The notes: generated by a model from the letters alone, not told the origin. Shown: positions 26,152 to 35,059, numbered from the stretch's first letter. The stretch: 64,000 nucleotides of DNA from Halomonas binhaiensis (GCF_008329985.2 NZ_CP038437.2:2976001-3040000); one strand, 5' to 3'. Translations and numbers: made by a program.

Positions 26152-26730
26152 ATGCCCACCAAACCCAAGGTCCTGGTTTTCGCTGGCAGCACCCGCGAAG
26201 CGTCCTTCAACAAGCATCTGGCTCGCCTGGCTGCTAAACGTGTCGAAGCTGCCGGTGCTGAAGCAACCTTCATTGACCTTCGTGACTATCCCATGCCGAT
26301 CTATGATGGCGACACGGAAGATGCCGAGGGCATCCCGGATACCGCTCGTCAGCTCAAGCGCGTGTTCATGGAGCACCAAGGCCTGGTGATTGCCTCGCCA
26401 GAGTACAACGGCTTTATCACCCCACTGCTCAAGAACACCATCGACTGGGTGTCCCGACCCGATGGGGACCTTCCTGGCCTGGCACCCTATGAGAACAAGA
26501 TCGCCAGTATCGTATCCTCCTCTCCGGGGGGGCTTGGCGGTCTACGCGGCCTACCTTTGCTGCGCCAGCTGTTAAGCAATATCGGCGTCACCGTCCTTCC
26601 CGATCAGTTGGCAATCGGTGGCGCTTCCCAAGTGTTTGATGCGTCAGGCAACCTTACCGATGAAGGTCATGCCAACAAGCTCAATGCCATCTGCGAGCGC
26701 CTGGTTGTCACGCTACAGCGCCAGCTGTAA
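26152..26730 (+). CDS. NADPH-dependent FMN reductase family protein
   Basis: The 192-residue flavodoxin-fold protein has the phosphate-binding FAGSTREASFNKHLA and the flavin segment ASPEYNGFITPLLKNTIDW, which are hallmarks of the NADPH-dependent FMN/quinone reductase family (ChrR/YieF-like). It probably reduces quinones, azo compounds or metals with NADPH. AAGGAG lies 7 bp before the chosen ATG; the frame is open for 19 more codons without similarity. It stands alone between two terminators. Confidence 0.9.
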   Translation: MPTKPKVLVFAGSTREASFNKHLARLAAKRVEAAGAEATFIDLRDYPMPIYDGDTEDAEGIPDTARQLKRVFMEHQGLVIASPEYNGFITPLLKNTIDWVSRPDGDLPGLAPYENKIASIVSSSPGGLGGLRGLPLLRQLLSNIGVTVLPDQLAIGGASQVFDASGNLTDEGHANKLNAICERLVVTLQRQL

Positions 26731-26763
26731 GACTACCGCTTTATAGCACTTGGCCCGATATAT

Positions 26764-26816
26764 CTCTGACCCATGAAAGACAGGTCCATGAAGAACAGGT
26801 CCATGAAAACGGACCC
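26764..26816. repeat. Imperfect 15-bp tandem repeats
   Basis: Three successive units share GGTCCATGAA-like cores at 15-bp spacing: GACCCATGAAAGACA, GGTCCATGAAGAACA, then GGTCCATGAAAAC. They lie between the reductase stop and the shared terminator. Confidence 0.75.
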
Positions 26817-26823
26817 GTAAAAA

Positions 26824-26858
26824 GAAGGCCCGCGTTCCGGTAAGGAGCGCGGGCCTTC
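26824..26858. terminator. Hairpin between convergent reductase and symporter genes
   Basis: Eleven-base arms GAAGGCCCGCG and CGCGGGCCTTC are perfect complements around a 13-nt loop. The hairpin sits between two convergent stops. T-runs are short (TTC on plus; CTTCTTTTT on the minus side), so it may serve mainly the minus-strand operon. Confidence 0.7.
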
Positions 26859-26882
26859 AAGTTCACCACAGGTATCACTAGA

Positions 26883-28370
26883 TCACACGGGAGAAGCCTT
26901 GCCTACCGTCACGTCAGGCACTGCTTCCATACGCTTGCGTTCTTCACTGATCAATTCCAGCGCTTCCTCTTCACTCAGACGGCTGGCCGGCGTTAACAGC
27001 GTGACGACAATGCCGGCCAGGGCAGACAGCGTCACAGCAGGAATGCTCGGGTTACCCCAGAAAGCACTCCAGTCTGCATTGGCGATCACAGCTAGAGAAG
27101 TTACCGAAGCCACGACCAGGGACGCCATGGCACCTTGCCAGTTGTAGCGTGGCCAGAAACGTCCCAGCACGCCACACACGAACATGCCAGCCAGCACGGT
27201 CGAAACCATTCGGGTGATATACGAGATGACATCGTCAGAGCTCAGTGCAAACGCCAGCGCCAGGCCAATAGTGCCTACCAGAGCGATACGCGAGAAACGC
27301 ACCACGTTCTGAGCAGAAGGTGCACGCCCCTTGACCAGCACATAGATATCACGAATCAACGTGGCCACACCTGCGATGGCATCACTACTGGCACTCGACA
27401 TGGTGGCCGACAGGCCTGCAACGAGCAGCAACAGACCCAGCCATAACGGCAGAACTTCCGTTGCCAGATAAGGGAATGCAAAGTTGCTGGTCTCAAGATT
27501 CGGATTCAGCGCATAGGTCGCCATGCCAATGATTGCGGGCACCACGGAAAATGCCATGTACAACAGACCAGTGACCAGGAAGGAACGACGTACGGAGCCT
27601 ACCGAAGAACCAGAGTAGATACGCTGACGGAAAGATGGTGTAGCCAGCACTCCCACTGCAATCACCGTCGACAGTGAAATTGCCGGTATCAGGCCAATCT
27701 TTTCGATACCAAGGAAGCTGATAGCAGAAGGATCTGCTGCCGCTTTGATAGCTTCGAATCCCCCTGCATCGACAACGGCCACGGCCGCCATCAGGAAGAA
27801 GCCCACGAACAGCACGATGGCCTGCACGGTATCGGTCCACACCACCGCCATGTAGCCTCCGACCACGCAATAGACGCCAAAGCCCAGGGCCACGATGATC
27901 TTGGCCTGCCAGGAAGGAATATCCGCCATCCAGGCCAGATACAGTCCACCACCAAGAATATGGGCACCCAACCAGCCGATGCAGGCGATATAGATCAGCA
28001 ATGCCACGACATTGCGCACCAGGCGATTGGCACCCACGTAATACGACAGCTCCTCGCTCATGGTCATGAAACGCATTTTGCGAATGCCGGAGAAACATAT
28101 CGCCAGCAACAGAACCCCGATGGCACCACCGATGCCATACAGCGCACCGCCCCAGCCATTCACATAGCCGAACCCGACTGCGCCCATGCTCGAGCCGGTA
28201 CCGACCATGGTGGCCACGGTGGTACCAATGGTGAGAAACAACGGCACACTTCGACCACCGAGCAAAAAGTCGTCGCCTGTGCCGCGATCATTACGCGAAA
28301 TCCACCAGCCAAAGACAATCATGCCAATGACATAAACAAAAAAGGTGGCAAGGAAAAGGTGACTGCTCAT
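26883..28370 (-). CDS. Sodium:solute symporter (SSS family)
   Basis: The 495-residue protein has about 13 hydrophobic segments. The SSS signatures GRSVPLFLTIGTTVATMVGTG, given in parts as GGRSVPLFL and ATMVGTGS, and VLAGMFVCGVLGRFWPRYN are visible, as is SSASSDAIAGVATLIRDIY. It is the last gene of the minus-strand D-amino-acid operon (regulator, deacylase, RidA, symporter). That context suggests import of an N-acyl-D-amino acid, D-amino acid or peptide with sodium. AGAGGT precedes the ATG. Confidence 0.9.
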   Translation of the reverse strand: MSSHLFLATFFVYVIGMIVFGWWISRNDRGTGDDFLLGGRSVPLFLTIGTTVATMVGTGSSMGAVGFGYVNGWGGALYGIGGAIGVLLLAICFSGIRKMRFMTMSEELSYYVGANRLVRNVVALLIYIACIGWLGAHILGGGLYLAWMADIPSWQAKIIVALGFGVYCVVGGYMAVVWTDTVQAIVLFVGFFLMAAVAVVDAGGFEAIKAAADPSAISFLGIEKIGLIPAISLSTVIAVGVLATPSFRQRIYSGSSVGSVRRSFLVTGLLYMAFSVVPAIIGMATYALNPNLETSNFAFPYLATEVLPLWLGLLLLVAGLSATMSSASSDAIAGVATLIRDIYVLVKGRAPSAQNVVRFSRIALVGTIGLALAFALSSDDVISYITRMVSTVLAGMFVCGVLGRFWPRYNWQGAMASLVVASVTSLAVIANADWSAFWGNPSIPAVTLSALAGIVVTLLTPASRLSEEEALELISEERKRMEAVPDVTVGKASPV

Positions 28371-28392
28371 ACAGACCTCTTATACTTGTCGT

Positions 28393-28473
28393 CCCGGTCG
28401 TTGCCGCGACCGGGCAGTGAACGTTGTGCCGTTTGCTGTGCCCAGCGCCGGACCCTTGCCGGGGTCCGGCGCT
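28393..28473 (-). repeat. Two intercistronic GC-rich hairpins between ridA and the symporter gene
   Basis: Hairpin one has 8-bp arms CCCGGTCG / CGACCGGG (28393-28414). Hairpin two has 12-bp perfect arms AGCGCCGGACCC / GGGTCCGGCGCT (28444-28473). Neither is followed by a T-run, so they look like transcript-stabilising or attenuating structures rather than terminators. Confidence 0.8.
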
Positions 28474-28481
28474 ATCTTTCA

Positions 28482-28874
28482 TCAGGCCCTGTCGGCGCGG
28501 TAGCAAGTCATGTCGACCTCGACCTTGCAGTCGACGACCAGATCCTGAACGCTGCAGATACGTGCAGGGGGATGGTCCTTGAAGATCTCAGCGAACACCT
28601 TGTTGAACGACTGGAAGTAACGTGCATCCGTCAGCACTGCGGTGACATGAACCACGTCTTCCACTGAATACCCAGCCTCATGCACGATGGCCAGGCAGTT
28701 CTCGAACGCCAGGCGGCTCTGCTCGATGATGCTGCCTTCCACCACCTCCCCATCCCGCATCGGGGTCTGACCGGACACCTTCAACCAGCCACCGGCTTCC
28801 ACAGCACGGGAAAATGGCAGTTTCTGACCGCCAGTACCGACACCGCCTTCAGCGCCATAACGTTTGATGCTCAT
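28482..28874 (-). CDS. RidA family protein (Rid/YjgF)
   Basis: The 130-residue protein is a Rid-family enamine/imine deaminase. LPFSRAVEAGGWLKVSGQTP, VVHVTAVLTDARYFQSFN and PPARICSVQDLVVDCKVEVD in overlapping parts match the family, and the arginine in PPARICS is the residue that binds the substrate carboxylate. Rid proteins hydrolyse reactive 2-aminoacrylate-type intermediates made by PLP lyases. This fits the divergent D-amino-acid lyase in the same locus. GAGGAG precedes the ATG. Confidence 0.9.
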   Translation of the reverse strand: MSIKRYGAEGGVGTGGQKLPFSRAVEAGGWLKVSGQTPMRDGEVVEGSIIEQSRLAFENCLAIVHEAGYSVEDVVHVTAVLTDARYFQSFNKVFAEIFKDHPPARICSVQDLVVDCKVEVDMTCYRADRA

Positions 28875-29018
28875 GTTGTCTCCTCACTTCAATGAATGGA
28901 CATTCTGTTGTAGATGACTCTAGTCAGTGGTGATCTCGCCACACTGCCGTGCATGCGCTGCCGTCACCCTTTCAATACCGCGTCCTTGAAAAATGGACGA
29001 AAGCAAATCCGGAAATAC

Positions 29019-30485
29019 TTAACTGGGTGTGTTGGGCGTCGGGTCCAGTCGCAGGCTACGCTTCAACAGGCGCCCATGGCGCTCACTGCTGGCTGCTTCA
29101 TCGGCGTAGGCCGTCACCCCATTGACCACGACTCGCACGATGCCTCTGGCTGGAGCAATCGGCGTATCGTAGCTGGCGGTATCCTCCAACGTTGCCAGAT
29201 CCAGCAACACCAGGTCGGCATAGGCTCCCGGGCGGATCTCGCCACGATCCACCAGACCAAAGGTGGCAGCAGACAGGCTGGTCATCTTGCGCACGGCTTC
29301 AGGCAGTGGCATCAGTTCCAGATCCCGGCTGTAATGGGCCAACACCCGTGGAAAGGCTCCCCAAAGGCGGGGGTGCGGATGCGGGTCATTGGGCAGACCG
29401 TCAGATCCCACCATGGTCAATGGATGCGCCAGGACCTGACGCATGTCGTCCTCACTCATGTTGTGGTAGACCGCACCGGCAGGTTGCAGGCGTCGGGCCG
29501 CATCCATCAGCGAAACGCCCCAGTCCTGCGCAATGTCGGCCAGCGGCCGCCTGGCTTGTTCGGGATGTGGCTTGGACCAGGTGATGGTGATGTCGATTTC
29601 ATCCGTCACCTGCCCCAGGTCCAGAGTCGACGAACCCGCCGTGTACGGGTAGCAATCACAATGCACCCGTTGCTGATGTGCGGCATTTTCCAGCTGCTTC
29701 AAAGCACGTGGTGCCTGCCCCCAATTGCCCGCTCCAGCGCACTTGAGGTGAGAAATGACCAGTGGTGCCTTGCCTTGGCTGGCAGTGGCAAATGCTTCAT
29801 CCATGGCATTGGCCTGGCCTTCGAATTCATCTCGCAGGTGAGTGGTGTAGATGCCACCGGCTTCACCCACAGCCGCAACCAGGGGCGTCATTTCACTGTC
29901 CGGTGCCTGCCTTGCATTGCGGTATGCCAAGCCGGAGCTAAGGCCAATGGCGCCTTCTGCCAGCGCTTGTTCCAGAAGAGTGCGCATGGCGACAATTTCG
30001 TCTTCGTTGGCGGGGCGGGAGAAATCATCCATGACCTGACTTCTCAGGCTGGTATGCCCGATCAATGCAGCTACATTGATGGCCGGACATGCTTTCTCGA
30101 CCGCTTGCACATACGCCGCAAAAGATGGATAGGCAAAGTCTTCGCTATCACCCAGCAGGTTCATGGGATCCGGCACCTCTCCCTGCAGCGTAACCGGTGC
30201 CGCACTGATCCCGCAGTTGCCGACAATCACAGTAGTGACACCTTGACTGAGCTTGGGCAGCATCTCGGGGGTACGAATGACATTGGTGTCGTCATGGGTA
30301 TGTACATCGATGAACCCTGGTGTCAGGACCAGGCCTTCGGCGTCGATCTCTTCCTTGGCATGGTGAGTACTCAAGTCGCCTACTGCGACAATGCGGTCCC
30401 CCTCCACGGCTACATCCGCGGTGATGGGATCAGCACCGGTACCGTCCAGAAGTGTGGCATGTCGAATCAGCAAGTCATGATGCAT
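29019..30485 (-). CDS. N-acyl-D-amino-acid deacylase (D-aminoacylase)
   Basis: The 488-residue amidohydrolase-superfamily enzyme has the HxH metal motif in GFIDVHTHDD, a cysteine in VIVGNCGISAAPV, histidines in ISHLKCAGAGNWG and YTTHLRDEF, and DGLPNDPHPHPR, which is diagnostic of D-aminoacylases. It hydrolyses N-acyl-D-amino acids or D-ureido acids to free D-amino acids. The chosen ATG gives MHHDLLIRHATLLDG, the family N-terminus; fifteen upstream codons are not conserved. It lies between the RpiR regulator and RidA. Confidence 0.92.
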   Translation of the reverse strand: MHHDLLIRHATLLDGTGADPITADVAVEGDRIVAVGDLSTHHAKEEIDAEGLVLTPGFIDVHTHDDTNVIRTPEMLPKLSQGVTTVIVGNCGISAAPVTLQGEVPDPMNLLGDSEDFAYPSFAAYVQAVEKACPAINVAALIGHTSLRSQVMDDFSRPANEDEIVAMRTLLEQALAEGAIGLSSGLAYRNARQAPDSEMTPLVAAVGEAGGIYTTHLRDEFEGQANAMDEAFATASQGKAPLVISHLKCAGAGNWGQAPRALKQLENAAHQQRVHCDCYPYTAGSSTLDLGQVTDEIDITITWSKPHPEQARRPLADIAQDWGVSLMDAARRLQPAGAVYHNMSEDDMRQVLAHPLTMVGSDGLPNDPHPHPRLWGAFPRVLAHYSRDLELMPLPEAVRKMTSLSAATFGLVDRGEIRPGAYADLVLLDLATLEDTASYDTPIAPARGIVRVVVNGVTAYADEAASSERHGRLLKRSLRLDPTPNTPS

Positions 30486-30558
30486 GTCGGTCTCACTCTC
30501 GGTATTGCATTCGGTCAACTGCATGGTCATTCAGCGTCAGTTCTCTGCGACGGCTACC

Positions 30559-31422
30559 CTAGTCGCCCAACGGCTGCCGGTTGTCGCCACCACGGTGGTC
30601 ATCAAGAGCAATCTTCAATCGACGCAGCTTGTCACGTGCCTGATCGCGATGACGAATGGCCAGCTCCAGGGCCAGCACATCAATCGCTGCCATCAGCGCA
30701 TAGCGGGAAGCTGAGGGGTGAATAATAAAATCGGTTTCTCGGGTGGCTATCGGCAATACCACATCAGCGTTATTTGCCAGAGGCGAACCGACAGCGGTGA
30801 TGGCAATCACCTGGGCACCGTAATGCCGGGCAATCTGGGCAGACTCCACCATCTCCGGGGTGTAACCCGATACCGACAACACCACCACCACATCGGCCGG
30901 GTCCAGGGTTGCCGCCACCATGCGCGGCAGCAGGCCGTGGGGATAGGCACTGATCGCATACCCCAGACGCACCAGACGAAACTGCATCTCCTGGCTCATT
31001 ACGCTGGAGCCGCCACCACAGCCAAACACCAGAATCTGGCGGGCGTTATCGAGCCGATCTACAGCACCGGCGACATCCGCCGCCAACAGCAGCTCGCGAT
31101 TGAGTTCCAAGGTCTGGATGGCAATGTCATAGACCACGCCAAGGCCATCATCGGGGTCGGCGTCCTGAATGAAACGCCGACCAGCCGCCAAGGCCCGGTT
31201 CAGGCGCAGTTTCAAGTCACGCACGTTGGCACAGCCCACGGAACGAGCAAATCGAGTCACCGTGGCCTCACTGACCGATGCCCGCTTGGCGATATCCGTA
31301 ATGCTGGCTTCTGCAACCACATCGATATCTTCAAAGATCAGCTCCGCGACCTTGCGCTCTGAATCGCTCAAGGTGCCGACGCAGGAAGTGATGGCAGAAA
31401 GAATGTCGGTCGGTTGGTTCAT
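30559..31422 (-). CDS. RpiR/MurR-family transcriptional regulator
   Basis: The 287-residue regulator has an N-terminal HTH_6 domain (DIAKRASVSEATVTRFARSVG) and a C-terminal SIS domain (FGCGGGSSVMSQEMQFRL and VVVLSVSGYTPEMVE in overlapping parts). SIS domains bind phosphosugars, but members beside D-amino-acid genes occur too. It is first in the minus-strand operon and faces the D-amino-acid lyase, so it probably controls both. The chosen start is MNQPTDILSAI; fifteen more codons are open upstream. Direct repeats in the divergent spacer are candidate sites. Confidence 0.88.
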   Translation of the reverse strand: MNQPTDILSAITSCVGTLSDSERKVAELIFEDIDVVAEASITDIAKRASVSEATVTRFARSVGCANVRDLKLRLNRALAAGRRFIQDADPDDGLGVVYDIAIQTLELNRELLLAADVAGAVDRLDNARQILVFGCGGGSSVMSQEMQFRLVRLGYAISAYPHGLLPRMVAATLDPADVVVVLSVSGYTPEMVESAQIARHYGAQVIAITAVGSPLANNADVVLPIATRETDFIIHPSASRYALMAAIDVLALELAIRHRDQARDKLRRLKIALDDHRGGDNRQPLGD

Positions 31423-31558
31423 GGCGTCTTCATACACGTTGGCTGCGGATTCATCGGCGGAGGGCATGCCGGTTCAGCGCTCAATGACCAGAACTGTCAC
31501 TGACAAGGACTGAGTGGATGACAAGCCCACCGGGTAATAGATCACACTAGCAAAGCTA

Positions 31559-31608
31559 TGTTAGTTTCTATCAAACATCCACAAAAAATTGTTAGTTTTA
31601 TACAAAAG
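31559..31608. promoter_or_regulatory. Direct repeats in the divergent RpiR/D-amino-acid lyase spacer
   Basis: TGTTAGTTT occurs at 31559-31567 and again at 31590-31598, each followed by a similar AT-rich segment (CTATCAAAC and TATACAAAA). The spacing is 31 bp, close to three helical turns. The pair sits midway between the divergent starts and is a candidate operator for the adjacent regulator. Confidence 0.55.
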
Positions 31609-31692
31609 TGTGAGGCCCCTCTTCCGCAGGCTGCTTGCCTATCGCCAGGCATCAGCGCAGGATGAGTGCCCCGCCATCCACAGGAGACCGTC

Positions 31693-32946
31693 ATGGCGCC
31701 CCACTCCACTCTCGAATCCCCAGGTTCCCAGGACAAAGGTTCTCTGGGTAAAAGCACACTCGACAAAGGCACGCTGGAGACTGGCCGCGACCTTCTGGCT
31801 GATGTCAGCCTGCCTGCTGCCGTCATCCATGAGCAGCCACTGGCTCATAACCTGGCCTGGATGCAGAACTTTGCCGAGCAGCATGGAGCCCAATTGGCGC
31901 CCCACGGCAAAACGACCATGACGCCGGAGTTGTTCCGACGTCAGCTCGATGCCGGTTCCTGGGGAATCACCCTGGCTACCCTGCCCCAATGCCGTGCCGC
32001 CTTTGCCGAAGGTGCCACTCGCCTGCTGGTCGCCAACCAGTTGGTCGGACATGCCAATATGGCCATCGCCGTGGATCTTATCCGAGCCGGTTGCGAGCTG
32101 TATGTCACGGTGGACAGTGCAGAGAATGTCGCAGACCTGGGTGAGTATTTCGCCAAGGCAGGCGTGACACTGCGAGTACTGATCGAGGTCGGCATCGATG
32201 GCGGTCGCTGCGGTTGCCGTGAAGACGAGGCCATCACTGAACTGGCCCGCCAGATTCGCCATTTACCTGGACTGATGCTGGCAGGTCTTGAAGGTTATGA
32301 GGGCGTCGTCCACGGCGATGACCCGATTGCGGGCATACGTGCCTATGCCGAACGCCTGGTCACCAGCGTCAAACGCCTTGCCCAGGAAGGATTGATGGAT
32401 GTGGAGTCCCCCATTGTCACGGCATCGGGTTCAGCCTGGTATGACCTGATTGCCGAAGCCTTCCGTGACGGAGGGCTGGAAGGGCATTTCACCCCGGTCC
32501 TGCGCCCAGGCTGCTATGTCGTGCATGATCACGGCGTCTACCGTGAAGCACAGAAAGGCGTGCTGTCACGGCGTCCGGACCTTCACGAAGGCTTGCGCCC
32601 GGCCCTGGAGGTCTACGCCCAGATTCAGTCACTGCCGGAACCAGGCCTTGCGATTGTAGCCATGGGCAAGCGCGACATCGGTATCGATCTTCTACCGGAA
32701 GCCCTGGTGCGCTACCGTGAAGGCAGCAATACCGATTCACCACTGTCTGTGGATGGCTGGAAAGTGGTCAAGTTGATGGATCAGCACACTTTCATCGAAC
32801 TTCCGCAACATGCCGAAGGCGTCCAGGTCGGCGATATCATTGCCTTTGGCACCTCCCACCCTTGCATGACCTTTGATAAATGGCGCCAGCTCCATCTGGT
32901 GGATGAGAACCTGCAGGTTCTCGACACATGGAAAACTTGCTTTTAA
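31693..32946 (+). CDS. PLP-dependent D-amino-acid deaminase/aldolase (DSD1-like, fold type III)
   Basis: The 417-residue enzyme has an alanine-racemase-like N-terminal barrel and a D-serine dehydratase-like C-terminal domain. The PLP lysine is Lys73 in LAPHGKTTMTP. The C-terminal SHPCMTFDKW contains the His and Cys that bind zinc in D-serine dehydratases. Likely reactions are D-serine/D-threonine deamination or low-specificity D-threonine aldolysis. AGGAG precedes the chosen ATG. Residues 14-28 are three five-residue repeats (DKGSL, GKSTL, DKGTL), an unusual N-terminal extension. It diverges from the deacylase operon. Confidence 0.9.
   Translation: MAPHSTLESPGSQDKGSLGKSTLDKGTLETGRDLLADVSLPAAVIHEQPLAHNLAWMQNFAEQHGAQLAPHGKTTMTPELFRRQLDAGSWGITLATLPQCRAAFAEGATRLLVANQLVGHANMAIAVDLIRAGCELYVTVDSAENVADLGEYFAKAGVTLRVLIEVGIDGGRCGCREDEAITELARQIRHLPGLMLAGLEGYEGVVHGDDPIAGIRAYAERLVTSVKRLAQEGLMDVESPIVTASGSAWYDLIAEAFRDGGLEGHFTPVLRPGCYVVHDHGVYREAQKGVLSRRPDLHEGLRPALEVYAQIQSLPEPGLAIVAMGKRDIGIDLLPEALVRYREGSNTDSPLSVDGWKVVKLMDQHTFIELPQHAEGVQVGDIIAFGTSHPCMTFDKWRQLHLVDENLQVLDTWKTCF
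31732..31776 (+). repeat. Three 15-bp in-frame repeats in an enzyme N-terminus
   Basis: The units encode DKGSL, GKSTL and DKGTL. Units one and three share GACAAAGG. A more degenerate HSTLE lies just upstream. The repeat adds a polar tail before the conserved PLP domain. Confidence 0.75.
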
Positions 32947-32976
32947 AACTTTTTTCCATCTAGCCGCTTCATCGAC

Positions 32977-33013
32977 ATATACCGCCCCAAATTGGGGCGG
33001 TATATGTTTTTTT
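32977..33013 (+). terminator. Rho-independent terminator after the D-amino-acid lyase
   Basis: Fourteen-base arms (32977-32990 and 32992-33005, core ACCGCCCCAA / TTGGGGCGGT) are perfect complements and are followed by GTTTTTTT. This is the best textbook terminator in the window. Confidence 0.93.
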
Positions 33014-33143
33014 GAGCCGTACTTAATAGATTCTGACATTTGATCTTCAAACAACATCTCGGAATGGACATTGCTGAACGCATGACTTATAGCCTCGCCT
33101 ATAAAACTTCGCAACCACTAAAAAACCTAACCAAAGCAAAGAG

Positions 33144-33171
33144 TTGACGTAATTTTTTCCTGTATTAACAT
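33144..33171 (+). promoter_or_regulatory. Candidate promoter of the manganese efflux gene
   Basis: TTGACG (33144-33149) and TAACAT (33166-33171) are spaced 16 bp apart, about 120 bp before the start codon. The leader is long enough for a regulatory RNA, but I do not recognise a yybP-ykoY manganese riboswitch in it. Confidence 0.4.
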
Positions 33172-33291
33172 CTCTCTCGATGGCCATCATTTCGCCGTTT
33201 GACCGGCACGATTCAAGTCGTTATTCAAAGAAATAACCGGAGAGAAATTTCCATATTTCTCGCACCAAATTTTATATCAGGGTTCAATGTC

Positions 33292-33885
33292 ATGTCCCCG
33301 CTGTCCACTGTCCTGCTTGCTTTCTCGATGTCGACAGATGCCTTTGCTGCTTCGTTAAGCAAGGGGAGCAGCCTGAACAGTCCTCGTCTACTGCTGGCAC
33401 TGAAGACGGGGTTGCTGTTTGGCGCTATCGAAGCCTGCGCTCCTGTCATTGGCTGGCTACTCGGGCTTGGCGCCTCTCAGGTCATCCAGGATTGGGATCA
33501 CTGGGTCATCTTCACACTGCTGCTGATGCTGGGTGGGCGAATGGTCCATGCCGGTCTAAAACCCACCAGCGATGACGACGGACTCCCCATCAGCAACGGC
33601 ACCACCAATTGGTGGTTGATCATTGCTACTGCGATCACGACAAGCCTCGATGCCATGGCAGTTGGTATCGGCCTGGCCTTCATGGATGCCAATATCTGGA
33701 TTGCTGCCCTGGCAATTGGTGCTGCCACCACGCTGATGGCCACCATCGGCATCATGGTTGGCCATCGTATGGGGGCAGTATTGGGTCAACGTGCCGAAAT
33801 CATCGGCGGCCTCATACTGATCGGCATCGGTTGCCTTACGCTGTACCAACACTTGACGGAACAGGCGGGGCACCTTTCTCTTTGA
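33292..33885 (+). CDS. mntP: Manganese efflux pump MntP
   Basis: The 197-residue protein has six hydrophobic segments arranged as two similar halves. The first half contains STDAFAASLSKGS and the second TSLDAMAVGIGLAF, the paired aspartate motifs of MntP (DUF204). It exports Mn2+ across the inner membrane. The chosen start is MSPLSTVLL with AGGG 9 bp upstream; the frame is open for 31 codons before it without membrane character. Its 3' end overlaps the convergent MFS gene by 50 bp. Confidence 0.9.
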   Translation: MSPLSTVLLAFSMSTDAFAASLSKGSSLNSPRLLLALKTGLLFGAIEACAPVIGWLLGLGASQVIQDWDHWVIFTLLLMLGGRMVHAGLKPTSDDDGLPISNGTTNWWLIIATAITTSLDAMAVGIGLAFMDANIWIAALAIGAATTLMATIGIMVGHRMGAVLGQRAEIIGGLILIGIGCLTLYQHLTEQAGHLSL

Positions 33886-35059
33886 TTGGCCAGTGAACCA
33901 CTGCCGCCATGACCGCCAGCAGGGCTCCCATCCACCAGACCACATCGTAGCTGCCGGTCCGGTCGTACAGGATGCCACCAAGCCATACCCCGCAGAAACT
34001 ACCAAGTTGGTGGCCGAGAAAGACCACACCATAGAGCAGCGACATATAGCGGGTACCGAACATCACCGCGACCAACCCCGACGTAGGCGGCACGGTGGCA
34101 AGCCAGAAAAACCCCATGACAGCGCTGAATACCAGCACCGAAGCCAGGCTCAAGGGCATCAACATGAATATCGCTACCGCCAGGGCTCGCACCAGATAGA
34201 TGATCACCAGCACTTCGCGCTTGGGATAGCGGCCTGACAAGATACCCGCCATGTAGGCACCCACGACATTGCACAGACCAATGACAGCAATAGCCCACGC
34301 GCCGACATCGGGACTGAAGCCATTGTCCTGGAGAAACGCCGGCATATGAGCCGTCACAAAGGCGATCTGAAAGCCACAGACAAAGAACCCCATCACCAGC
34401 AGCATAAAGGATGGGTACTTCAGTGCAGCCATCAAGGCCTGACGCAGTGTCTGTTCTGGCAGCCCCACCGTCACCTGGCTTTCCTCGTTCTTCACGGCCA
34501 GAGGAAAGGCCAACAGCATCATGCCAAGCGCCGAAATGGCCAGCACCTGCAGAGCGCTGATCCAGCCGACATGATCGATCAACTGCTGCACCACCGGCAC
34601 CACCACGAACTGCCCCATGGAGCCGGCAGCGGTTCCTACTCCCAGCACCCACTGGCGCCGTGACTCATCGACTGCCTTGGCCATGGCAGGCAGAACAATG
34701 CCGAACGCTGTGCCGGCGACACCCGCACCCACCAACACACCCGCTGATGTATTGAGCAACCAGGGAGTATCGACACCCGCCATCAGCCACATGCCTGCGG
34801 CATACAGCAAGGAACCCGCCACAATCACCTTGCGCGTACCGAAGCGATCCGCCAGCCCTCCAGCAAATACAGCCAGGATTCCCCAGACAATATTCTGGAT
34901 GGCCAGCGACATGGAAATGGTCTCCCTTGACCAATCATTGGCCGCAGTGAGTGGCGGAACGAACAAGCCGAAGCCTGAGCGGTAGCCGAAAGACAGCATC
35001 AGCAGCAGACAACCACTGAGCACCAGCATCAAGCTGGCACGATTCATGGAATGAAACAT
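33836..35059 (-). CDS. MFS transporter (oxalate/formate antiporter-like group)
   Basis: The 407-residue protein has 12 hydrophobic segments. The loop GGLADRFGTRKVIVAG is the MFS A-motif variant, and GFGLFVPPLTAANDWSRE resembles the OFA/monocarboxylate-type N-terminus. The substrate is not predictable. The convergent overlap with mntP removes any room for a terminator between the two. GAGG precedes the ATG. It diverges from a LysR gene with 137 bp between starts, so that regulator may control it. Confidence 0.87.
   Translation of the reverse strand: MFHSMNRASLMLVLSGCLLLMLSFGYRSGFGLFVPPLTAANDWSRETISMSLAIQNIVWGILAVFAGGLADRFGTRKVIVAGSLLYAAGMWLMAGVDTPWLLNTSAGVLVGAGVAGTAFGIVLPAMAKAVDESRRQWVLGVGTAAGSMGQFVVVPVVQQLIDHVGWISALQVLAISALGMMLLAFPLAVKNEESQVTVGLPEQTLRQALMAALKYPSFMLLVMGFFVCGFQIAFVTAHMPAFLQDNGFSPDVGAWAIAVIGLCNVVGAYMAGILSGRYPKREVLVIIYLVRALAVAIFMLMPLSLASVLVFSAVMGFFWLATVPPTSGLVAVMFGTRYMSLLYGVVFLGHQLGSFCGVWLGGILYDRTGSYDVVWWMGALLAVMAAVVHWPIKEKGAPPVPSSVGTA

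Noticed and set aside
28914..30725. 603-codon plus-strand frame opposite the deacylase gene
   Set aside because: Long antisense frames are common opposite GC-rich genes. The minus-strand gene has clear catalytic motifs; this one has none.
32737..33114. 125-codon minus-strand frame over the end of the D-amino-acid lyase
   Set aside because: It is antisense to a well-supported gene and crosses a strong terminator.
33120..33291. yybP-ykoY manganese riboswitch in the mntP leader
   Set aside because: The conserved loop sequences of that RNA were not recognisable in the leader. A covariance-model search would settle it.
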